Part shown: positions 22,648 to 31,125 of the stretch, in pieces | Position numbering within the stretch: position 1 is the stretch's first letter | How the letters are laid out: each line of letters begins with the position of its first letter | Assembly (NCBI RefSeq): GCF_030063455.1 | Contig: NZ_JASITB010000003.1 | Coordinates: 265,726 to 329,725, forward strand | Reading direction: 5' to 3' | DNA length: 64,000 nt | Origin: Cryobacterium sp. PH31-O1 | GTDB taxonomy: Bacteria > Actinomycetota > Actinomycetes > Actinomycetales > Microbacteriaceae | Notes under the pieces: generated by a model | What the model saw: only the letters and a program-made list of their open reading frames with translations | Told to the model about the DNA's origin: nothing | Database searches by the model: none | Position numbers and translations under genes: made by a program

Positions 22648-23589
22648 CTAGACCGCGCGACGACGACGCAGCACGGCGTCGAGGTCGGTCATGCCCGGGC
22701 TGGTCTCGCCGACGATACCCATCGAGGCGAATCGGCTCGGAACTGCTGCTGCGGTCGCTGTCGCAGCGGGTCGCGCGATCGGCGTGACTGCCCGATTGGT
22801 GTCCTCGGCCAGTGCGGCGGCGCGACGGGTCACTTCCGCCTCGGCGGCGGCCTTGCGCAGTTGGTTGGCCGCTTCAACGGATGCCATCGCCGTCTGCGCG
22901 ATGGATCCCCGCGAGAGGTGCAGCGCGCGCGGCACCGGCTGCGGGGTCCAGGTCGCCGGGGCGACCGGAGTCTCTTCCAGCTGCACGGGTTCGAAGGGCT
23001 GTCCGATGAGCACGGGCAACTCCACCGGGGCTTCCACCCGAACGATGCGGGCAGACCGGGCGACCGTGGCCAGCCGTCCGAGGACACCGAAGGCGGCCAC
23101 CATGACGGCCCCGCCACCAACCAGCGCGGTGAACGAGCCAGCGAGGGCAGAACCGATCCCAGCGGCGGCCAGAACAAAACCAGCCAGCAGGATCAGCGAG
23201 ACCAGGCCGCGGAACCGACGCAGACGACGGAGCTTCGTCATCGGCGATTCCGGCACGCGCGGCGCGGCTGCCGCGGCCACCGCTGCGGCGGCGCGACGCA
23301 CCGACGTGGCGGCATCCGCAACCGCCTGCGCTTCGGCCCGCGCGTCCTGTTCGGCCCGCGCCAGAACGCGCTGCTGCTCGGCCACGGTGCGGGCGGTCGC
23401 TTCGAGGCGCACTTGCTGCGGAACCTCGGCGGTTTCCGCGAGAATGCGCAACGTCTGCTGCAATCGAACCGCATTTCTTTCGGTCGCCTGGTACTGCTTA
23501 CGGCGCGACCAAGTGGGCATCAAATAGGCAACCCAGAGCACAGCAGCCACCGCCACCATGACCCCGCCACCCAATGCCTCACTACTCAT
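22648..23589 (-). CDS. Microbacteriaceae membrane protein of unknown function
   Basis: A 313-residue protein with an N-terminal hydrophobic helix (about residues 7-25, GGGVMVAVAAVLWVAYLM) followed by PTWSRRKQYQATERNAVRLQ divided by an Ala/Glu/Gln-rich coiled coil to residue 105. Two more membrane helices lie at about 128-170, and the C-terminus is Ala-rich and ends in DLDAVLRRRRAV. The WSRRKQYQATERN stretch is familiar from proteins conserved in this family and often annotated as a large exoprotein or hypothetical. No enzymatic motif is visible. It is the first chromosomal gene beyond the prophage. Confidence 0.8.
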   Translation of the reverse strand: MSSEALGGGVMVAVAAVLWVAYLMPTWSRRKQYQATERNAVRLQQTLRILAETAEVPQQVRLEATARTVAEQQRVLARAEQDARAEAQAVADAATSVRRAAAAVAAAAAPRVPESPMTKLRRLRRFRGLVSLILLAGFVLAAAGIGSALAGSFTALVGGGAVMVAAFGVLGRLATVARSARIVRVEAPVELPVLIGQPFEPVQLEETPVAPATWTPQPVPRALHLSRGSIAQTAMASVEAANQLRKAAAEAEVTRRAAALAEDTNRAVTPIARPAATATAAAVPSRFASMGIVGETSPGMTDLDAVLRRRRAV

Positions 23590-23694
23590 GTTGACAACGG
23601 TAAGAGGCGCTGGCGCATCCGAGGCTGATTACTCTCGGTGTGTCACCCAAGTTAATACACGGGTTCCGCCCCCGAACAGGGAAAAACTCCTCGG

Positions 23695-24354
23695 TCATCG
23701 GGTGATGACACGCACCGGACGCGCAGCCGACTCGAGATCTGCCGCGGTGACGCTCGCGGCATCCGCTGGTACCAGGCCGTCGTGCCAGCGGCGCATCACG
23801 CCCTGAGTGAGCTCCTCAGCCACGAGGCCGAAGCAGAAGTGGTCGCGCCAGTCACCATTGATGTGAATGTAACGACGGCGCAGTCCCTCGTAGCGAAAGC
23901 CGAGCTTTTCAACGACGCGCAGGCTCGCCTTGTTCTCCGGGCGGATGCAGATCTCCATGCGGTGCAGGCCGAGCTGGTAGAAGCAATAGTCGGTCGCGAG
24001 CGCCACGGCCGTTGGAGTGACCGACTGGCCGGCGACCTTCTCGCTCACCCAATACCCGATGGTGGCCGACGACAGCGACCCCCAGGTGATCGACGACACG
24101 TTCAGCTGGCCGGCCAGCTCCCCGTTGTGTTCCACGATGAACGGCAGGCCGTGACCCGAACGCGAATGTATCAACAGGCTGCGGATGCTCGCACGCGTGT
24201 CGAACGACATCGGCGCGTAGGGGTTGGTCGCCTCCCATTTGCGCAGCCACGAGCGGTTCGCCAGCAGTTCACCCTCGAGCACGCGCGAATCGCGCAGTCG
24301 GATGGGACGCAGGGTGACTGCCCCCTCGCGGAGGGTCGGAATTGCGATCGGCAC
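23695..24354 (-). CDS. GNAT N-acetyltransferase (RimJ/RimL-like)
   Basis: A 219-residue GNAT protein: VTLRPIRLRDSRVLEGE at the N-terminus, ELAGQLNVSSITWGS (beta 2-3), a SEKVAGQSVTPTAVAL segment at the acetyl-CoA pyrophosphate-binding loop (motif A) position, and ENKASLRVVEKLGFRYEGLRR (motif B). This pattern is that of RimJ/RimL-type enzymes acetylating N-termini of ribosomal proteins or other amines; the substrate cannot be predicted. It is preceded on the same strand by galU, with 45 bases between them, and may be co-transcribed with it. Confidence 0.88.
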   Translation of the reverse strand: MPIAIPTLREGAVTLRPIRLRDSRVLEGELLANRSWLRKWEATNPYAPMSFDTRASIRSLLIHSRSGHGLPFIVEHNGELAGQLNVSSITWGSLSSATIGYWVSEKVAGQSVTPTAVALATDYCFYQLGLHRMEICIRPENKASLRVVEKLGFRYEGLRRRYIHINGDWRDHFCFGLVAEELTQGVMRRWHDGLVPADAASVTAADLESAARPVRVITR

Positions 24355-24399
24355 GGTTCGCCTGTCTGTCGTGGGCTAGGGGCTGGGCAAGGTGGAGCG

Positions 24400-25293
24400 T
24401 TAGTCGAGTGTGGCGACGAATTCGTGCAGCCACGGTTTGAGGTCGGCACCAAGATCTTCACGATCAACGGCGAGCTGCACGATGGCCTTGATGTAGTCGA
24501 GCCGATCACCGGTGTCGTAGCGACGGCCACGAAAGATCAGGCCGTACACGCCGCCGGTGGACTCCGGGTTGACGGCCATCTCCTGCAGGGCATCGGTGAG
24601 CTGGATCTCATTGCCCTTGCCGGGCGCGGTGTGTTCCAGAATATCGAAAACTTCGGGGCGCAACACGTAGCGGCCGATGATGGCGAGGTTGGAGGGGGCA
24701 TCCTCGGTGCTGGGCTTCTCAACCAGGCCGGTGATGCGCACGACGTCGGGGTCGTCGGTCGCTTCGACCGCTGCCGCTCCGTACAGATGAATCTGCGAGG
24801 GATCGACCTCGAGCAGGGCGATGATACTGGCGCCGCGCTTGACCTGCTCCTCGAGCATGCGAGTCAGCAGGGGGTCACGCGCGTCGATGATGTCGTCACC
24901 GAGCAGCACCGCGAACGGCTCATCGCCGACGTGCATGCGCGAGCGCAGCACGGCGTGGCCGAGTCCGCGCGGGTCGCCCTGCCGCACGTAGTGGATGTCG
25001 GCGAGTTCGTTGGACTCGCGCACCTTGGCGAGCCGGGTCTGGTCGCCCTTGCGTTCCAGCATCGCCTCAAGCTCAGTCATGCGATCGAAGTGGTTCTCCA
25101 GTGCGTTCTTGTTGCGCCCGGTGACCATGAGCACGTCGCTGAGACCGGCCGCGACGGCTTCCTCGACAACGTATTGAATGGCCGGCTTGTCAACGACGGG
25201 CAGCATCTCCTTCGGCATGGCCTTGGTCGCTGGGAGGAAGCGTGTTCCGAGTCCAGCTGCGGGAATGACGGCTTTAGTTATCGGGGTACCCAT
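24400..25293 (-). CDS. galU: UTP-glucose-1-phosphate uridylyltransferase
   Basis: A 297-residue nucleotidyltransferase that makes UDP-glucose. KAVIPAAGLGTRFLPATKAMPKEMLPVVDKP in sections shows the G-GTR-LP-TK signature and catalytic Lys/Asp; VTGRNKNALENHFD and LGDDIID follow in order, and GLVEKP carries the sugar-binding region. The ATG at 25293 gives MGTPITKAVI; a GTG two codons upstream is possible. It is divergent from the cyclo-ligase gene with only about 35 bases between the starts, so the two promoters overlap. Product supplies cell-wall glycopolymer and polysaccharide synthesis. Confidence 0.95.
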   Translation of the reverse strand: MGTPITKAVIPAAGLGTRFLPATKAMPKEMLPVVDKPAIQYVVEEAVAAGLSDVLMVTGRNKNALENHFDRMTELEAMLERKGDQTRLAKVRESNELADIHYVRQGDPRGLGHAVLRSRMHVGDEPFAVLLGDDIIDARDPLLTRMLEEQVKRGASIIALLEVDPSQIHLYGAAAVEATDDPDVVRITGLVEKPSTEDAPSNLAIIGRYVLRPEVFDILEHTAPGKGNEIQLTDALQEMAVNPESTGGVYGLIFRGRRYDTGDRLDYIKAIVQLAVDREDLGADLKPWLHEFVATLD

Positions 25294-25327
25294 GGGCACT
25301 AGGTTAGTGGCAAGTAGGATGCCTTAT

Positions 25328-25906
25328 ATGGACTCCGACATAGCTCATCGAAAGCGTGCGCTGCGAGCGGAATTACGCGAACGACGCCAGAACCTGACCT
25401 CCTCGGAACGTGAATCGGCCACGGCCGGATTCACGGAAAACCTGCAAAGCCTTGTTCTCGACCTGTCAGCGCGGTCAATTTCCTGCTACCTGTCGGCCCG
25501 TAACGAACCCGATACCCGACCTTTTCTCAACTGGGCCACGGCAGACGGCATCCGTGTTCTCTTTCCGATTTCGCGTGAAGACGGCCTGCTGGATTGGACT
25601 GTCGGTGACGGTGACGAAGAATTCACCGGCATTTCCGGAGTGCCGGAGGCCGTGGGAACGCTGCTCGGGCCAATCGCCATCAATGACGTCGACCTCATCA
25701 TTGTTCCTGCGGCGGCCGTCGACGAATCGGGCCTGCGCATGGGCTGGGGTCGCGGCTACTTCGACAAGACGCTCGGCTCGATGGAGAAATGCCCGCCGGT
25801 CTACGCCGTCGTCTACGACAGCGAATATCTCACGGAAGTTCCGCGCGAGGTGCACGACCAGCCGGTCAACGGCCTCGTGACACCGACACGAATCATCGCT
25901 TTCTGA
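25328..25906 (+). CDS. 5-formyltetrahydrofolate cyclo-ligase
   Basis: A 192-residue protein of the 5-FCL family that converts 5-formyl-THF to 5,10-methenyl-THF with ATP. It starts MDSDIAHRKRALRAELRERR with the basic N-terminal helix, includes CYLSARNEPDTRP, and ends with the diagnostic MGWGRGYFDKTL (near residues 140-151). The ATG at 25328 has TAGG ten bases upstream; an earlier in-frame ATG at 25319 lacks a ribosome-binding site. It diverges from galU, consistent with a short shared promoter region. Confidence 0.92.
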   Translation: MDSDIAHRKRALRAELRERRQNLTSSERESATAGFTENLQSLVLDLSARSISCYLSARNEPDTRPFLNWATADGIRVLFPISREDGLLDWTVGDGDEEFTGISGVPEAVGTLLGPIAINDVDLIIVPAAAVDESGLRMGWGRGYFDKTLGSMEKCPPVYAVVYDSEYLTEVPREVHDQPVNGLVTPTRIIAF

Positions 25907-26013
25907 CCGTTTTGCCCGCCGCTGAGCCCGGTTCTGAACCCGCGGGGGCCTGAGCGCGCCTAACCTTAGTCTTGGCAGGCGTTTGCCTGTCGGCTCAACC
26001 AGCTGGAGATGCA

Positions 26014-26355
26014 GTGCCTACATACTCTTATCGTTGCACCGAGTGCGACACCGCCTTCGACATCCAGCAGGCCTTCACCGACCATTCGCTCACGGTGTGC
26101 CCCACCTGCCAGGGAAAGCTGCGCAAGGTGTTCTCCTCGATCGGCGTGACCTTCAGCGGTTCGGGTTTCTACAGCAACGACTCCAAGTCGGAGTCGAAGC
26201 GTTCCAACCCCAACCTCGACCGCAAGACGAGCGAAAAGTCGGGCTCGTCGGATTCGTCGGCGTCGTCAGACTCGCCCACGAGCAAGCCGGCAGAAAAGAA
26301 GTCCGAGAGCACGCCAGCCAAGACCATCCCAGCAGCAGCCGCGAAGGCCTCCTAA
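26014..26355 (+). CDS. FmdB-type zinc ribbon protein
   Basis: A 113-residue protein. MPTYSYRCTECDTAFDIQQAF with a second CPTCQGKLRKVFSSIGV pair forms the CxxC...CxxC zinc ribbon of FmdB regulators, and GSGFYSNDS follows. The C-terminal half is a Ser/Lys/Pro-rich, probably disordered tail. The start GTG 26014 follows GGAG. The family is named after a formamidase regulatory protein, but in actinobacteria its role is unknown. It lies upstream of mscL, with a spacing that would allow co-transcription. Confidence 0.9.
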   Translation: MPTYSYRCTECDTAFDIQQAFTDHSLTVCPTCQGKLRKVFSSIGVTFSGSGFYSNDSKSESKRSNPNLDRKTSEKSGSSDSSASSDSPTSKPAEKKSESTPAKTIPAAAAKAS

Positions 26356-26406
26356 ATCGTGACGCTGACCAAGACCGTCTCCCAAGTTATCCGTTTGGAG
26401 CACCCC

Positions 26407-26835
26407 GTGATCAACGGTTTCAAAGAATTCATCATGCGCGGCAACGTCATCGACCTCGCCGTCGCCGTCGTCATCGGCACGGCGTTCACCGCGCTCGTCA
26501 CCGCGATTGTCACAAGCGTGTTCAACCCGCTCATCGCGGCGATCTTCAGCGCTGAATCGCTGGCCGGAGCCCTGCGCGTGCCGCTTCCCGGCGAGGGTTA
26601 CATCGCGTTCGGCGTCGTCATCGGCGCGCTCATCAACTTTCTGCTGATCGCCGCGGTCGTCTACTTCGTGATCGTGCTGCCGCTCAACAGGCTTAAAGAG
26701 GCGCAGGATCGTCGACGCGCAGCCGGGGTACCCTCCGCTGCCGTCGTGGATCCCACCACGGAGCTCGACCTGCTCACCGAAATTCGCGACCTTCTCGCCA
26801 AGAACGCCGACCAGGGCCCCAAACACACCGCCTAA
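26407..26835 (+). CDS. mscL: Large-conductance mechanosensitive channel
   Basis: A 142-residue MscL. INGFKEFIMRGNVIDLAVAVVIG contains the N-terminal helix and TM1 start, followed by TALVTAIV, then a periplasmic loop and TM2 (IAFGVVIGALINFLLIAAVVYF), and a C-terminal charged bundle (TELDLLTEIRDLL). GTG 26407 is preferred because GGAG at 26397-26400 sits six bases upstream; a GTG at 26359 would add an unusual 16-residue N-terminus. It releases solutes on hypo-osmotic shock. A strong hairpin follows. Confidence 0.95.
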   Translation: MINGFKEFIMRGNVIDLAVAVVIGTAFTALVTAIVTSVFNPLIAAIFSAESLAGALRVPLPGEGYIAFGVVIGALINFLLIAAVVYFVIVLPLNRLKEAQDRRRAAGVPSAAVVDPTTELDLLTEIRDLLAKNADQGPKHTA

Positions 26836-26890
26836 CCGCGCAACCAGGCCTCCCGGTGCCGTGCAGCTGCACGTAACCTCGTAAGTTTTG

Positions 26891-26931
26891 GCGACACGCC
26901 GTTCACCACGCCGCACAGCACGGCGTGTCGC
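26891..26931. terminator. Hairpin between convergent genes
   Basis: GCGACACGCCGT (26891-26902) pairs with 26920-26931. It lies between mscL (plus) and the short gene ending at 26989 (minus), so it may terminate both directions. The TTTT on the left side (26886-26889) favours the minus direction. Confidence 0.75.
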
Positions 26932-26988
26932 AAATTCCTCCGAGGTTAGCTACGCGTCACCGGCCTGAGCAACCTGTTGTCGAATGAA

Positions 26989-27267
26989 CTACCAGTGCGG
27001 CGGGCGATCCTGCCGCAACCGTGCATCGTTCGCGCTCGCCACGCTGCCAACGGATGCAACGCCGCCGTCTTCCCGAAGCACGGGCGGGTGCGGGTTCGGG
27101 TCGGTATCCGGCGCCGGAAGCAGCCTGGCACGCCGGGCCTTCCCCCCAGCCTTTACGATCGGCTGGCGAAGCGATCCGAGGCGCGGAGCTGCGCCGGCCG
27201 TTGCTTCGTCCGTTGCGCCGTCCGCAGTGCTGGCCTCAGGATCGACCGTTGCGTCGCAACCGCTCAC
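26989..27267 (-). CDS. Short conserved actinobacterial protein (unknown function)
   Basis: A 92-residue protein that starts GTG 27267, overlapping the stop of the large ATPase gene by GTGA. The N-terminal half is Ala/Thr/Asp-rich and probably disordered. The C-terminal half has IVKAGGKARRARLLPAP and ends in SANDARLRQDRPPHW; an NDxRLxxDxPPHW ending is familiar from small actinobacterial proteins of unknown role. The overlap indicates co-translation with the ATPase, which suggests a functional link but no mechanism. Confidence 0.7.
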   Translation of the reverse strand: MSGCDATVDPEASTADGATDEATAGAAPRLGSLRQPIVKAGGKARRARLLPAPDTDPNPHPPVLREDGGVASVGSVASANDARLRQDRPPHW

Positions 27268-30200
27268 GCGCCTGGGCGCTTCGGGGCGATCGTGGGAGCG
27301 TCACCGCTGGCAAAGGCGCGAGGGGCGGCATCCGCCGGGGGAACACCGGCGATCGCGGCCACGCGTGCCGCGACGGCATCGGGGTTGCTGAACAGTTCGA
27401 AGCTGTGCACGCGCAGGTAGTGCCAGCCGAGGCGACGCAGCACTTCGGGCCGCAGCCGCAGCGACTCGCGCAGGCTCGCACGATTGATGACGGCATCCGT
27501 TTCGACGACGATCGCGCGGGTGCCGTAGGAGGCGGCGAGGGCGAGCTTGCCGCGGTGGCCGAGGCGCACGGTGAGGCCGAGTTTTTCGAGGCGACCACCG
27601 AGGTCGACCAGCATGGCCTCGCTCGCGTCGGGCACCTGCACCTCGTCCCGGCGGGCTTCGGTCTCGCTGAGCACCTGGGACAGCGCGAGGATGCCGTGAC
27701 GCTGGCGGTCCTCGTCGATATCAGCGGGGCGAAAGCACGAGACGATGTCGAGTGCGCGGCGGGCCCGAGTCATACCGATCGCGAGCAGCCGTTCGCCACC
27801 GGGCTCACCGAGCGACCCGAAGTTCGACAGCAGGCGCCCGTGCGGGGTGCGGCCGTAGCCGATCGAGAAGATGACCCGGTCGCGGCTCTGCGCCACGGCC
27901 TGTTCGAGGGTGAGCACGGTGAACGGTTCGCTGCGGTCCTTCAGGATGAAGTCCGACAGGTCGGTGCGCTTGGCGAACGCGGCCAGCACGGCCTGCTGCA
28001 CGCGCACGGCGTGCCGGGTGCTCGCGGTGATCACCATGAGTGATTCGCGCGCACGCTTCGAGGCGTGGTCGAGTACGAGGTCGACGACCTTGACGACCTC
28101 GGCGTCGACACTCTCGATGGCGCCGCTGTCGGCGTCGGGCATGCCGCGACCACCGGCCACATAGTTGATGGTGAGGCTGCCGTGGCCAAGAAAACTCCCG
28201 GCCCAGGGCAGGGAATCGATGCGACCGCCGTAGAAGCGATGGTTGACAAGTTCGGCGAGGTCTTCACCACCGGCCCGATAGCTGCGAGTGAGCGTGAGCG
28301 TCGGCAGCAGCTCACCGAGCCGGGCCAGGGCGGAGTCGGCGTGCAGGGCGTCGACCGAGACGTCGGGGACGGCGGTCTCCCCGGAACCCAAAATGCCGGT
28401 CGCAAACGATGACGGGGTCTGGGTGACCGGGTCGCCGAACGCCACAATTTGGCGACCGCGGCGAATCGCACCGACGTTCTCGGCGAGGGTTGTCGCGCCC
28501 GCGTCGACGAGCAGCACGGTGTCGAAGGTGATTTGGTCGCTGATTCCGGCGATTTCGTAGGGCGAAGCCAGCCAGACCGGGGCGAGCACGCGACCGAGGT
28601 GCGGGGCGACCTCGTTGAGCCGGGCCGGGGTGGCCCGGTCGGCGCGCAGCAGACGACGCAGCTGGTCGGCTTCCTCGGGAAAGTCGACGACACCGATCTT
28701 CCAGGTTTCGGCGAGCAGCCAGGCCAGCAGCTTGCCGCTAGCGGATGCGTGCGCCTCGTCGACGAGTTTGAAATCGGCCTCAAGGCGGTCCAGTACCTGG
28801 GTATTGGCGCCCAGCAGGGCCCGGTCGCTTGCGAGCATGATCTCGAGCACGGACTGCCACCAGGCCAATTCGAGCTCGGCGGCCACGTTCTCCTCCGACA
28901 CGTGGCGCTGGGACAGGTCGGTCATGAGCGGGTCGAGGTTGTGCTCGCGAAGCGTCGCGAGCAGCGCGGTGCGCTCGTGCAGGTTGGCGAGCACCTCGCT
29001 CTCGGCGGCGAGGCCGGAGATCATCGAGGCGAGCTCGCCGATCTGGCGCCCAGCCAGGGCGCGCGGCGTTCCGGTGGTGCCGAGAGGAATATCGAGCAGT
29101 CCGAGGTCTTCCGAGACACGCTGGAAGGCGACGTGCACATCGTTGATACCGACGGGTACCTCGGGGGTGACGCCGGCGGCCGCGTAGCGCTGCCAGAGCG
29201 TGCGCTGGCTCTGAATGCGGCGCAGGCTCTCGTTCATGTCGGTGACCCGCACGCCGGGACGCTGGTATTCCTCGGCGAGCTTGCGCAGCCTCCTCCTGCT
29301 GGCCGAGCTCATCTCGGACGATTCGCGGCGCGATGAGGTGGCGGCGATCAGCTCGGTGAGCGACCGGTCGTAGACGCCGGGCTGGAATTTGTCGAGGGTT
29401 TCGCGAATGTCCAGAAGCAGGCGCAGGTAGATTCCGAGTTCGTTTATCGTCTCGAATGGGCGCAGCCGGGTTTGGCCGATCAGGCCGTTGGCTCGTTCGA
29501 GCAGCCGCGGCAGTTCAATCTGGTTGATGCGTTTGGCGAGCTGGTGCGAGTTGGAGGCATCCGCTGTGGAGGTGAACGAAGCACCGTACCAGGGCGAGTC
29601 GCCGGGGCCGTAGCGGAACTCGCCGAGAACGGCGGCCTTGATCAGGGTGGTGGCCGCTGCCGAACGCGAGTGGGCGAGCAGTTCGAGGGCGTGCCGGTCG
29701 AGGCGCGCCGTCGTCGACGGCGGCTCGGGGAGCTGGGAGAGACGGGCGAGTTCGCCGAGCGCGTCGAGCACCGAAACTCCGAGCGCCGAGTCACGGCGGG
29801 TGAGGGCTGACCGGTAGTCGAGCAGTACCTTGCGCAGGCGCACCAGGGCGTCGTCGACGTCACCGACCCGCGGCTGGGCCGCTTTCTCGTTACGGGTGAT
29901 GGACTGGATCAGATCTCGGCGCAGAGTACGCGGCGTCACGGCGATGCCGGGCAGGCCCACCTGCACGAGCCGGCCGTGGATGCCGTCAAGGCTCGATCGG
30001 CGGGCGCTGACCACGAGCACCCGCTTGTGCTGGGCTACGAGCGAGCCGATCGCGTTGACGATGGTCTGGGTGCCACCGGTGCCGGGCAGGGTCTTCACGA
30101 CGAGGGAGTTACCGGCCGCGATCTGCGCCACGACGTTCTCCTGTTCCGGGTCCGCGTCGCCGAGCAGCGTGTCGGTGGCCGGCGGGCGGGCGTCCTGCCC

Positions 30201-31046
30201 GATCGGAACCACGGGGTTGTAGGCGGTCTCGATGTTGCGCTTCGCGGTCATGTTGCCGGCGACGGCGTCAAGCAGCGGGTGGTCGAGGTTCGATGCGTCG
30301 GCGGCGAGTGCCTGGCCGCAGGAGGCGAATGACGAAACCACGAGCCGGGGAACGACGTTGAACCAGGGCAGGTGCGATGTCAGACCGCGCAGACGGTCGA
30401 TGACGGGCTGCGGTTTGAACGCGCCGTTGGTCACGGCGAGGGCCACGAAGGCATCGGCGTCGAGCACGATCTGAAACTGGTCTTTTAGGGCGCGAGCGAG
30501 CTCGGGATTGAGAAACGGCTGGCCCTTGAGCTTGAGTTCGTAGTCGCGGCCGTAACGGCGGATCGCGAGCGGGCGCAGCAGCACCGGGGCGCTGTAATCG
30601 ACGTCCTGGTAGCGCCACTCGGCCAGGCCGATGGCGAGGTTGACCGATTCGATGCCGCGCATGGAGCGCAGTTCAATGCCCTTCTGGGTGATCTCGTTCG
30701 CCGCCAGGCGGGCGTTGCGCAGCGCGAGTTCGTCACGAATGAGGTTGGACAGCAGGGTGGTCTTGCCGATGATGAACTGCGGCAGGCCGCCGGGATGCGT
30801 GGCGCTCAGTTCGATGCGGGTGCGGGCTTCGTCGGTGAAGTGCAGCAGCGGAGAGCGACCGCCGAGCGCGGCGAGTTCGTCGCGCCAGCGCTGCCAGACC
30901 GGCTCGGCGATGTTACCGGCGGTGAACGCCGGGTCGCCCAGACTGAGGTTGTGTGGACTGGTCACGTTTTGAGGGTCGACCGTGGAGCCGTCCAGGTACT
31001 TGGAAAGCACGTCGTCGTCGTCTTGTTTTCTATCGAGGTGCCACAC
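27264..31046 (-). CDS. Large SF1-helicase-like protein with degenerate ATPase motifs and MTES_1575-type nuclease domain
   Basis: A 1260-residue protein. The N-terminal 280 residues resemble DUF4011-type regions of AAA/SF1 proteins (LLSNLIRDELALRNARLA). The Walker A position reads TLPGTGGTQT (319-328), lacking the conserved GKT/S lysine, and the likely Walker B/motif II reads LLVDAGATT instead of DExx. The helicase-like C-terminal core (VLTLEQAVAQSRDRVIFSIGYGRTPHG) is retained. Residues 1150-1240 (LALAASYGTRAIVVETD, then YLRVHSFELF) match the MTES_1575 restriction-endonuclease fold. GTG 31046 has no ribosome-binding site and TAGGGT just upstream, suggesting a leaderless message. Function is unknown; nucleic-acid surveillance is plausible. 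Confidence 0.85.
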   Translation of the reverse strand: MWHLDRKQDDDDVLSKYLDGSTVDPQNVTSPHNLSLGDPAFTAGNIAEPVWQRWRDELAALGGRSPLLHFTDEARTRIELSATHPGGLPQFIIGKTTLLSNLIRDELALRNARLAANEITQKGIELRSMRGIESVNLAIGLAEWRYQDVDYSAPVLLRPLAIRRYGRDYELKLKGQPFLNPELARALKDQFQIVLDADAFVALAVTNGAFKPQPVIDRLRGLTSHLPWFNVVPRLVVSSFASCGQALAADASNLDHPLLDAVAGNMTAKRNIETAYNPVVPIGQDARPPATDTLLGDADPEQENVVAQIAAGNSLVVKTLPGTGGTQTIVNAIGSLVAQHKRVLVVSARRSSLDGIHGRLVQVGLPGIAVTPRTLRRDLIQSITRNEKAAQPRVGDVDDALVRLRKVLLDYRSALTRRDSALGVSVLDALGELARLSQLPEPPSTTARLDRHALELLAHSRSAAATTLIKAAVLGEFRYGPGDSPWYGASFTSTADASNSHQLAKRINQIELPRLLERANGLIGQTRLRPFETINELGIYLRLLLDIRETLDKFQPGVYDRSLTELIAATSSRRESSEMSSASRRRLRKLAEEYQRPGVRVTDMNESLRRIQSQRTLWQRYAAAGVTPEVPVGINDVHVAFQRVSEDLGLLDIPLGTTGTPRALAGRQIGELASMISGLAAESEVLANLHERTALLATLREHNLDPLMTDLSQRHVSEENVAAELELAWWQSVLEIMLASDRALLGANTQVLDRLEADFKLVDEAHASASGKLLAWLLAETWKIGVVDFPEEADQLRRLLRADRATPARLNEVAPHLGRVLAPVWLASPYEIAGISDQITFDTVLLVDAGATTLAENVGAIRRGRQIVAFGDPVTQTPSSFATGILGSGETAVPDVSVDALHADSALARLGELLPTLTLTRSYRAGGEDLAELVNHRFYGGRIDSLPWAGSFLGHGSLTINYVAGGRGMPDADSGAIESVDAEVVKVVDLVLDHASKRARESLMVITASTRHAVRVQQAVLAAFAKRTDLSDFILKDRSEPFTVLTLEQAVAQSRDRVIFSIGYGRTPHGRLLSNFGSLGEPGGERLLAIGMTRARRALDIVSCFRPADIDEDRQRHGILALSQVLSETEARRDEVQVPDASEAMLVDLGGRLEKLGLTVRLGHRGKLALAASYGTRAIVVETDAVINRASLRESLRLRPEVLRRLGWHYLRVHSFELFSNPDAVAARVAAIAGVPPADAAPRAFASGDAPTIAPKRPGA

Positions 31047-31061
31047 AGGGATACCCTAATT

Positions 31062-31080
31062 GGCAAACCACCGGTTTGCC
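31062..31080. promoter_or_regulatory. Palindrome between corA-like and ATPase genes
   Basis: GGCAAACC-ACC-GGTTTGCC (31062-31080) is a perfect 8-bp inverted repeat. It lies 16 bases from the ATPase GTG and 46 bases after the stop of the upstream transporter gene on the same strand. It could be an operator for the ATPase promoter or a terminator of the transporter mRNA (AATTAGGG follows on the minus strand). Confidence 0.5.
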
Positions 31081-31125
31081 CTGAGGCGGCCGGGGTTTCG
31101 CGCGTTTGTGGCCCAATCTGAGGGT

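Noticed and set aside
23782..25302. Plus-strand 506-codon frame opposite galU
   Set aside because: Antisense frame of galU and the GNAT gene, both firmly identified by motifs.
26359..26406. Upstream GTG start for mscL
   Set aside because: Adds an atypical 16-residue N-terminus; GTG 26407 has GGAG and the usual MscL start.
27021..28043. Plus-strand 340-codon frame opposite the large ATPase gene
   Set aside because: Opposite strand has recognisable helicase-like and nuclease domains, so this is a shadow.
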